Positions 55,864 to 64,000 of a stretch of DNA of 64,000 nt are shown piece by piece. The stretch is from Amborella trichopoda. Taxonomy: Eukaryota; Streptophyta; Magnoliopsida; Amborellales; Amborellaceae. Position numbers and translations under genes: made by a program. The stretch lies in NCBI RefSeq assembly GCF_000471905.2, contig NW_006498233.1, positions 2,415,869 through 2,479,868 on the forward strand. The letters run 5' to 3'. Each line of letters begins with the position of its first letter. Position 1 is the first letter of the stretch. The notes beneath the pieces were generated by a model. It worked only from the letters and a program-made list of their open reading frames with translations. It made no database searches and had not been told where the DNA came from.

Positions 55864-58165
55864 CTCTTTAGTCGAGAATAATCTACTTGCAGAATGAATC
55901 CAAACTAAAAAAATCCCTACGTGGCTGTAATGGGATAATAAATCTCTTTAGCTCTTGCCATACCTTAATCAAAGAGTCTGATGTAGGAGATTGTAAAACC
56001 CAAGACTGAGGAGCACCACCAATATAATCAGAGGCCTTTGGCACAACAACCTCAAGGTCTTGATGAACAGTTTTCTCATTATAATCCCATATTGACCTCT
56101 CTGATAACAATGGGTTTGCCCAAAAATCCATAAGCCGACCATCTCCAATAACCCATTGAACATTATCCTTCAGATGAGATAATCCAAGTCGAATACCCTT
56201 CCACGCATAAGATAAATATCTTTTGTATTTGGTCTCCCATATGGAAGAATTCTTAAAGCAGATATGCTTAAAGAATTGGGCAAATAGAGAAGGATCAACC
56301 AAAATTCTCTAGACCAATTTCATCATCCCTGCAATATTGAAATCCAGTATGTCACAGACTTCTAATCCCCTTCGGCCTGAGGTAAGCAGATTATTTTCCA
56401 TTTAATGAGATGCCCTCCCTTTTTATAAGTCACGCCTACCCATAGGGAGTCCCTCTACAACCTTTCAATCGTATTACAGGTTCATTTTAGTAGAAAAAAT
56501 GAAAGAATCCAAAAAATAGATGAAGTACAGAGAACTGACTTTAACAACTGAAGATGCGTTGCATAAGATAAAGTTAAAGCTTACCAAGAACCTATCTTTC
56601 AAATGACTATACCAACCAAGCTATGATAGTGGCTATACCTTAAATGGCCATGAAATAAAGGCAAACCTAGATAATGCACTAGGAGAGATCCTTCACCAAA
56701 GTCAAGCTCCCTCAAAATCAATGATTTATTACCTTATGAAACCCTAAAAAAGAAGGCCTTGATTTTTCCAATATTAAACTCCTGAACGGTAGTTGCCTCA
56801 AAAGTAGAGAGAACCAATTAAATAGCACCAGCAGTAGATATAAAAGCATCACATAAAATTAAAACATCATCAACATGAAACTAGTGCAAACTCCGTAATC
56901 ACAGTCTGAAGGAAAACCTCTAGGAATCATACCCCCCTAAAATAACCCTTAGGAGATCCATTGCGCAGCACAGAGAAATAAGGAGAATATATGCATAGAT
57001 GAATCCAGGAGAAAAAAATACTCCAAAATCCCAAAGCATTCATACGTGTAATAACAAAGGACCAAGATACTCTATCATAAGCACTAGTCAGATCTAGCTG
57101 CAAATACATTTTGGGCCAATTTGAGTTTTTGTTGCATAGAGATAATAATTCATTTTCCATCAGGATGTTGTTTGTAATCAGTCTACCTTTCAAGAAGGCA
57201 GCTTGTCTAGGATCTATCAAATCATTGTGCACTACCCAAAGCGATTAGAAATAATTTTTCTAATGATTTTATATAATACTTTACCTAAACAAATTGGACG
57301 AAAATCTTTCATAACAGTAGGAATGAGACAAATAAAGGTGGAATTGATTTGTTTAAGAAATTTACCTTTTTTGAAGAAGTCATCAAGAGCTAGAAAGGAT
57401 CCTTCTTGACTACCTCCCACCCAAATTTATAGAATTCCACCGTGAAGCCATCAGGGCCAGAGCACTTTCACATTTCATCCCTTAGATACACTCTTTTATC
57501 TCCTCCATAGTAACATCCTCAACCAACTTCTCCTGCTAATGAGTGTTGAACAAAGATGAAGGTAAAATTTGTTGAGCCATATGAGTATCAAGAATACTTT
57601 CCTGGGCAAGGAGATATTCACGGAACCTTATCATGTGATTATCAATATCTGTTTTAGAAACCAAAGAAATTCCATTCTGATCCTTAAGCGAGATAATGCG
57701 ATTATTTCTTCTCCTGATTATTGTAGATAGATGAAAAAACCTTGTATTGGAATCTCCATCCTTTAACCAATTCTACCTCGAGTTTTTCCTCCAAATACTT
57801 TCTTCATGGACCAATAGTTGTTGTAATTTCCTAGTACACTTCTCCTCTATCATTTAATTCATTGAAAGGATCATTGTACAAATCATCATGTATAGATGAT
57901 AACTTCTACTGAATTACCGAGATGGAATTACTCACATGACCAAACACTTCGTTATTCTAAACAAAAAAATTTCCCGTCAATCTTTTCAGCTTTGTAACAA
58001 AACGGAACATAGGTGTGCCCCTTGCTCTGGCTTGTCAAGATGTTGAAATTATATCAATAAAATCCAGAGCTTTTCTCAGGTCGAGAAGTATTTAAAGGGT
58101 TTTGGCCCAACCAGACCCAAGTCTAACATAGATACCAGCAAAGGGCAGTGGTCAGAATTCTCAAC
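55864..58165 (-). mobile_element. LINE, 5' part: endonuclease end, reverse transcriptase and zf-RVT
   Basis: On the minus strand: SDHCPL at ~58,150 (the C-terminal endonuclease motif of L1-type LINEs), then RT blocks INSTFICLIPTVMKDFRPIC (57,350), RQAAFLKGRLITNNILMENE (57,210), QLDLTSAYDRVSWSFV (57,110), SVLRNGSPKGYF (56,960) and the catalytic HVDDVLILCD at ~56,878-56,849 (usual form YADD/HVDD). SYAWKGIRLGLSHLKDNVQW and GDGRLMDFWANPLL (56,215-56,100) are the zf-RVT linker. The frame continues across the E insertion into 38,203. Most of the endonuclease and ORF1 are missing, so it is 5' truncated. Many stops. Confidence 0.9.
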
Positions 58166-59128
58166 TTGTGATTATTCTAACTATTTAAGAATACACATTT
58201 TATAAGGGATTATAGTAATTTAATAATAATTCATAATATTTATTAGAATTTTTATTATTACAAATAATGGAATTTACTATTAGGGTTTGTTTATGAGCAA
58301 TAGATAACAAAAACTAAATAATAAAGAAAATATATGCTTCTTTGTTAATTATTATATTTTACAAAAGTATATTAAATTTATCAAAATTTAAATATAACTA
58401 TAGTCATATTTTGATTTTTTTAACATGTTAAGGAAATTATAATAATATTGAAAGAAAAACTAATATTCTCTATTTCTTTTCTTTTCTTGGTATTATTCAA
58501 AATTTTCAATTTAATCTATACTACATTATTAAGCCAGAGTTAAAGGGTGGACACGAGTTGCGAAAATAAGAAGAGACCCTAACTCTATAGAGGTTGTAGA
58601 AGACATTCCCACAATTAAGAGGGGAAACTGATTAGACTTTTTAGGGAGAGAGACATCTTTTTTCCTAAACTTAGTGCAAGGAAGAGAGATAGAGGGAGAC
58701 ATTTTGAACAAAGAGAAAGTTCCACCTTTAAGGGAAGAGAGATAGTAAAAAAAATTAGCGCGGGGAAGAGAGAGAAAGAGAGATATATCTTTTCTCCTAA
58801 AATTATGTGTGTACAAACTAAACACACCATTCTCACCTTTAAGGGAAGAGAGAGAAGTATAGATCTTTTTTAAGGGAGAGAGAGTATGCATATGAGTACC
58901 TATCCCTAACTTAAATTCAAGAGAGAGCAAGCTATTCATACATATCTAAGATTGCTTGCATGAAGAGTAGAGATTTTAGGAAGAGAGAGAGAGAGAAAGT
59001 AGAGATTTTAGAGTGGAAGCGAGAGGAAGGGACAACTTTTCTCTTAAAATTAGTGTGTGGTACAAACTAAACATACCATTCTCATCTTTAAGGGAGGAGA
59101 GAGAGTAGAGAGAGAGTATGTATATAGG
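58166..59128. other. Spacer: AT-rich DNA then purine-rich repeats, no gene seen
   Basis: 58,166-58,540 is strongly AT-rich. 58,540-59,120 contains AAGGGAGAGAGAGTAGAG phrases and a ~250-bp spaced repeat of GTACAAACTAAACAYACCAT with TTCTCAYCTTTAAGGG (58,805 and 59,055). The 136-codon frame on the minus strand here (58,939-58,529) has Leu/Ser-rich repeats and no recognisable domain. Probably host DNA. Confidence 0.5.
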
Positions 59129-62100
59129 TGATTAGGTGTCTCGATCTCGCCCTCTGGGTCGGATCGACCTGGTGGTGTGGTCTCGTGTTCGAGATGGACC
59201 TAGGACCTAAGATCGCTCTCTCGAGAACTGTGCAAAGAAGGCACGGGCAGGAATACGAACTGATGAGAGAGGAATTAGGGTCACATGGTGAGACTCACCT
59301 CGCTTGGGTCGGTGACGCGCTCGGGCTAACTCGGGTGGGTGCCCTCTTAGATCATGAAGAATGCCCCACTGGCTAGTGGCCGGTTTGGAATCGCCTCCCT
59401 TGACCTTTTTTCTTCTTACTTGCAAAACACGCACACACATTAGAGTATAGACAAGTGGTCTGAGGACCCCACCTTATCATAGGGTTAACACACACGTGCA
59501 TGTGTACTCGAGGAGAAGTGAAAGGAATAGCATAAGAGGGTCCATGTCCATATGACAGCCTTACGACATCTCCTTGATGAGGGACTTTTAGTAAGATCTA
59601 GTGGTGAGGAGAGGGAGAAAGCGATGAGATAGAGGAAATGAAGTAGAAAGGGAGGAAACTTCTCAAAGGCAACGAATAGAGATTTTTGTGAGGAGAAGGA
59701 GAAGAAAATGAAAGAAAGAAACGATAAGACTAGCACACCAACTGGTTTGGCGTGGCAGCTAGACGAGCACGGTAACTAGACCGGTACAACGGCTAAACTA
59801 CTCGACGACTAGATGGACGCTGCGACTAATCCACCACAATGGCCGGTCTTGCAGGGCAGCTTGACGGGCACAATAACAAGTCCGGCACAACGCTAAATTT
59901 CTCATCGACAAGATTGGCACGGCGACTGTCCTGGCATGGTGACTAGTCGGCGGCTAGACAGGCATGGTAACTAATCCTGCACAACAGCGAAACTACTTGA
60001 TGCCAGAGCTAGCACAACAATGCAAGGCTCAACCAACCCTCTAGTCAAACAAGCAAAAGGAGAAAAGAGAGAAAGGAAATCATGTTCAACAGTGTGTGCT
60101 ACCGTGCATGGTCGAAAGTGGGAAGGGAGAAAAATCATGCTCGGCAGTGTTCACTGCCGTGCACAATAGTAAGAGAGAAAGAAGGGAAAATCACGCTCAG
60201 CATTTGCACTGCCGTGCGCAACAGACATAGAAGGAAGAGATTGTCACGCCCGGCACTTGCCAGGCCGTGTAGAATGGACAGGGAGAACAGAGATCGTCAG
60301 GCTCGACAGTATGCACTGCCGCACGTGACAGACTGAGAGAGAGAAGAAGATCACACCCAAAATTTGCATTGCCGTGCGTAATGAATAGAGAGATAAGAGA
60401 TCGTCAAGCTCGACAGTATGCATTGCAGTGCGTGATAGATTGAGAGAAAAAAAAAAGCGAAATCATGCCTGGCATTTTCACTGTCGTGCGTAATGAACAA
60501 GGAGAGGAGAGATCATCACACTCGGCAGTATGCACTACCGTGAGCAACAGACTAAGGGGAACATTAGACGAGAAAGAAGCAGAGAGGAAAAGAAAGAGAA
60601 GAGAAGCAAAAGAAAGAAGAGAGAGAAAAGGAAAGAGAGAAGAAAGAAAAGGAAAGAAAAAAGAGAGAAAAGGAAAGAAGAATAAAAGAGAGAAAGAAAA
60701 AAAGAGAAAAGGAAATACTAAAGAAGAGAGAGAAAGTTTATCGTATGCCTAGGGGTACCATCGAAAGTCTTCTCTCTCCTTTCTCTCTTTAAGACGTGAC
60801 CAAAATCTCAAGCAAAAAAGTAGAATTTTATTGATGAAACTTGGGTCCTTTTATATGAGATGCATGCTTGTGTATGTAGAAGTGGGGCCCAAAGGTGAGT
60901 GTACAATCAAAAGTTGACCAAATTGTCAAAAATTAAAAATTAAGTGAATTAAATAAATTCTAAGAAAATAGGGCAAAATGATGATTTGGCCCCTGCACCA
61001 ACAATCCATAAAATTCCAATTGAGTCCCTGTTGTGCCGAAGAACTCTTGCGATCTTCCCGGGTTGGTTCAAGGTCTTTTCAGTCTCCATTCGATCGAAAG
61101 ATGATTCTTTTCTTGATCAGCTCGAGAAAACAGTCATTTTGATACCACTTTCGAGCCACGGATCGGTCTTTGGGCGACGATCACGAAGTGCGAAAATCAC
61201 GAGGACCATGTTATCTTTGTTTAAAGACTACGCATGTTTCTCGATTATCTTCGATGATTTCTTCATTGAATATCGATGAGCAAGTCGTCGTGAGCGTTTG
61301 GCGACGAACGTGGCTTGATTTAGTGTCCGAACGACCGTTTGCCATTTTTGATCTATTCACAAGAATTTGGTTCTTGTTAGCTGGAATTTGGTTTACAGTA
61401 GCCGAAAAGTGCAGCAACATTGTACTTGTCGCATGTCAAGTCTTACCGTCCATCACATGTGAGGTTCGGCTCTGATGAAGCCTCGATTCTTGATCTCATA
61501 ATGGATTTGATTTCGGGTCGATCCGACATGCGAGCGTCATGATGTGGCCGCTCGATCAAAGTGTGCTCCTGCTGGAAAATCGGCAACCTTGCCTTGAATT
61601 GTGACCTTCTCTCATGCTTTTATCCCAGTTAGAGCCACAAAAAGGTTCGTGCCACATATCAAAGTGCTCGGGTTGACGAGACAAACACGCCCATAAAATT
61701 TGAGCTTTATCTAGCTTGAGATAAGAGAGATATTGTCTTTAAACGTAGTTTCCATTAATGGAAACTGGTTCACTGAGGGTACACGGTTACAGCGTGTTAC
61801 TTACCCATTTCGAGTAATTTGGCCATAACATGGTCTAGGAATGTCTGATCAAGCCAGAACTTAGTACCTAGGGTCTTTCAGAAGTTTCGAAAGCAATGGC
61901 GATGGTCTCATGGTCTTTTGATACTCCAATGATAGGTATGTAGTTATAAGGTCCATTTTAGGGCAATAGACGTTGATTTTCCCAAAACTATTTATGCGTC
62001 TGCACTGCCTTGAACTCGTCAGATTGTGACGAAACTTGGCAGGTATTCTTGGAAGACCTCCATAAACATTATTGATCCTTCTTCAACCATTTCGAGATTG

Positions 62101-62193
62101 TTGGAAATTTCACTTCTAGATCAGGGTTTTATTGTCCTGGCTTCTCTTTATTCTGCATCGGGGATACAAGGTGATGAAAAATGCCCTCAAACA
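59129..62193 (-). mobile_element. Element G: 3' LTR
   Basis: 3,065 bp. On the minus strand it starts TGTTTGAGGGCATTTTTCAT and ends GACACCTAATCA. TATA-like CATATAAAAGG at ~60,850 and CAATAAAAT at ~60,825. U5 holds the purine-rich tract (60,560-60,740) and a hairpin array. The leader-intron donor position reads CG|ATAAAC, so it is changed. It is the most divergent of the complete LTRs. Confidence 0.85.
59755..60560 (-). repeat. Hairpin array in the LTR of G
   Basis: From 60,085 to 60,560 about eight units of ~60 bp combine a self-complementary core with GAGAGAAGA-type purines. At 60,142-60,159 CGGCAGTG and CACTGCCG pair perfectly; CTCGACAGTATGCACTGCCG at ~60,300 is another. 59,755-60,000 has a second repeat, GGCACGGCGACT / GACTAGTCGGCGGCTAGAC, ~50 bp. 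The stem sequence is unrelated to those in A and B, but the design is the same. Confidence 0.75.
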
Positions 62194-62208
62194 GCTTGCC
62201 CTAGAATA
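62194..62208 (-). promoter_or_regulatory. Polypurine tract of element G
   Basis: The minus strand reads ATTCTAGGGCAAGC up to the LTR, preceded by CGAAGCACAAAAT. Confidence 0.7.
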
Positions 62209-63060
62209 TTTTGTGCTTCGAGAGAAGAGAGAAGGATAGTATTTGGAAAATCACGCTTCGGCTTTATTATTTTTGTTTTTTTTTCCTTGCCACACGAACG
62301 CCGAAGGAATATTTGTGTAACGCTATAACCAGGCTGCTCAGACATCTGGATGCACTTGTTGTAAATCCATTCATGGAGATTTTGGGGGAGAAGGGACATT
62401 GAGGAATGATTTTAACGTCTACCCTTGTTGGACGTTTTGGCGGCGTTGTTGGCAGCCACACTAGGTTTTGCAAGGCTTCTGGCATGATAGTTTCTTTCAT
62501 GTTAGGGATGATTTTAAAGTCTACACCCTATTGGACATCTTAACGGTGTTCTTGGTAGCCACAGCAGGTTTGCAGGGCTCCTGCATGACAGTTTCTTGCT
62601 TGTGAGGGATGATTTTAAAGTCTACACCCTATTAGACATCTTGGTGGTGAGGGATGGATTTAAAGTCTACACCCCATTGGACATCTTGGCGGCATTGTTG
62701 TCAGCCATACCATGTTTGCAGGTTGCTTGGCATGACAATTTCTTTCCTGTGAGTGATGATTTTAAAGTCTACACCCTGTTGGACATCTTGGGGATGTTGT
62801 TGGCAGCCATGTCAGTTTTTCTTTGACAAGCAGAGTACCTCTGAGGTCCCATCCTGTTGAGTCTAGTCGGGCGATTTTTGTTGGTCTGTCCGGAACGTCT
62901 GGTTTTGTCAGGGAAGGGTTTTGACGAGACGGCATTGAAAGAGCTCTACCCTAGTTGTTGTGGTAGGTATTGACCTAATTTGAGAGTTTCTTTCCTGTTG
63001 TGAATGTTGTGGGATGATTTTAACGTCTACACCCTGTTGGATGTTTGAGGGGAGTTGTTT
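62209..63060 (-). repeat. ~100-bp repeats of element G with a GTAGACTTTAAAATCA core
   Basis: GATGATTTTAAAGTCTACAC plus CCTRTTGGACATCTTGG recurs at 62,407, 62,508, 62,608, 62,650, 62,755 and 63,014. Most are followed by GGCAGCCAYACCAGGTTTGC and GCATGACAGTTTCTT. On the minus strand GGGTGTAGACTTTAAAATCA corresponds to GGGTGAGGACTTTAAAAGCA of the C array. Confidence 0.75.
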
Positions 63061-64000
63061 GTAGCCTCACCAGGTTTGCTTGGCCTGGATTGTCAATTTC
63101 TTGCCTAGTGAGTGATCTTGTTTTTAGGTCCCGATAACATGGTATCCTACTACCGAGGATTTTTCCTGAAATACTGGCTAAAGCTGCGTGTAAAGATGAA
63201 TGCTGCATCAACTTGCTTTTATTGGTCTGAGTGCCCCTCACAGGTTTTCACTTGGACTGAGGGAAGTCGTATCGTAAAGACAGTTTTTACCAACCTCCTT
63301 TTTATTAGGCTCTTTTGCCCATGACCTGTCGATCATGTATGCTTCTTTCCATTCTTACTCATGGTGCCCTTTCTGGTTTTCGTCGTGCCCGGTTTTTATT
63401 TTTACGGAACACTCTTGCTCATGGTTTCATGACCATGCCCGTCTGTCATTTTTACTCATGGCATTTCCCTATTCATGTTTACACCATGCCCATATTTTTT
63501 GTGGGGGCGAGTTTAAGGTCATGCCACCAGTACTTGAGAAAAGTAGTTTAACGTCATGCGACAAGGACGTGCATTATAGTTTAGGGTTATACAGCTGGAC
63601 CGTGATGGTGGTGAGTGACTGTCTGTGGGAGCCATGGAATGAGTATGGTGGTGGATTGACTCATTTGGTAGAGATGGCATGAGACTGTGTACGGATGATA
63701 GATGGTGTTAGAATGGAAGGTGGATAATGGGTGACCCACTAACTGATGGTAAGTATGGATGATGGAATGGCTCGCCACCATGGGTAAGACTCACTAGGGA
63801 TGAAGTGAAGATGGTGTGTAAATGAGTGCGTGGAGAGGCCGGCATGAAAAACGCATGCGTACAATGGGGGGGCACATGTGTGTGGAGGCATTTTTAAGGC
63901 CATGCCATCGGGACCTGGGCAAAGTAGTTTAACGTCATACGGTCAGGACGTGCGCTATAGTTTAAGATCATGCAACTGCACCGTTGTGTGAACCAGTTTA
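63061..64000 (-). other. Conserved 3' cassette of element G (reversed, incomplete)
   Basis: CAACCTCCTTTTTATTAGGC, TTTTACTCATGG, TTTAAGGTCATGCCACCAGT, TTTAACGTCATGCG and CAGGACGTGCGCTATAG follow each other as in E 41,690-42,640. Two GACGTTAAA modules are separated by ~380 bp. No gene is visible. Confidence 0.65.

Larger units (their letters stand above)
59129..64000 (-). mobile_element. Element G: 3' end of another related element, continuing beyond the window
   Basis: 3' LTR (59,129-62,193), PPT, then reversed 3' internal modules: a ~100-bp repeat block, the GAGTAAAA module (63,240-63,500), a GACGTTAAA module (63,510-63,600), the AGTGAGTC part (63,680-63,810), and the start of another GACGTTAAA / satellite block (63,890-64,000). 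The possible target duplication is ATAGG (59,124-59,128); its partner lies outside. Confidence 0.85.

Noticed and set aside
58529-58939. 136-codon minus-strand frame with LFS/FLSLP repeats
   Set aside because: It arises from AAGGGAGAGAG repeats; no start context or domain supports a gene.

Overview
This is plant nuclear DNA made almost entirely of retrotransposons. I found no host gene, tRNA, rRNA or bacterial-style gene organisation. The evidence for a plant is a plant-type LINE with a C-terminal RNase H, a plant mobile domain (PMD) gene, and several related Ty3/gypsy LTR elements. Their gag, protease (core DGGSAVN) and doubled RNase H are of the Tat/Ogre type. The species cannot be named from the sequence; a flowering plant with a large, repeat-rich genome is most likely. 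All reading frames are damaged, so every coding entry is a relic.

Layout. Element A (1 to ~11,712, + strand) has a 5' LTR cut by the window edge, a PBS, a short leader, an antisense PMD gene with its own TATA box, repeat arrays, a polypurine tract (PPT) and a truncated 3' LTR. It abuts a minus-strand 5' LTR with an intact PBS (B, ~11,713-14,693). Then come the 3' part of a divergent + strand element (C, 14,694-22,155), a near-complete element with gag, RT and RNase H (D, 22,156-36,496, +) and a short low-copy-looking spacer. A LINE on the minus strand (37,141-38,208 and 55,864 to ~58,165) is split by element E (38,209-55,863, -), which holds gag, protease and an unrecognised antisense gene. 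After a second spacer, element G (59,129 to the window end, -) begins with its 3' LTR.

Shared design. The LTRs run TG...CA with U3, TATA box, short R and a long U5. U5 holds pyrimidine-rich DNA and tandem hairpin units, bounded in several copies by AG|GTAA(A)T and TGCAG|A, which looks like a leader intron. The 3' non-coding part of each element repeats the same order of modules: an array resembling the PBS complement, a GACCTTAAA array, paired GACGTTAAA modules, a GAGTAAAA module, PPT and LTR. A 39-bp array in C reads as the same 13-residue repeat found in gag of D and E, so the element satellites probably grew from a coding minisatellite.

The most unusual features are the LTR hairpin arrays inside a putative intron, the gag-derived satellites, and the antisense transcription units (PMD in A, unknown in E) whose related promoters lie beside 26-bp-period arrays. 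These are inferences from reading one sequence by eye; no alignment or search was run.
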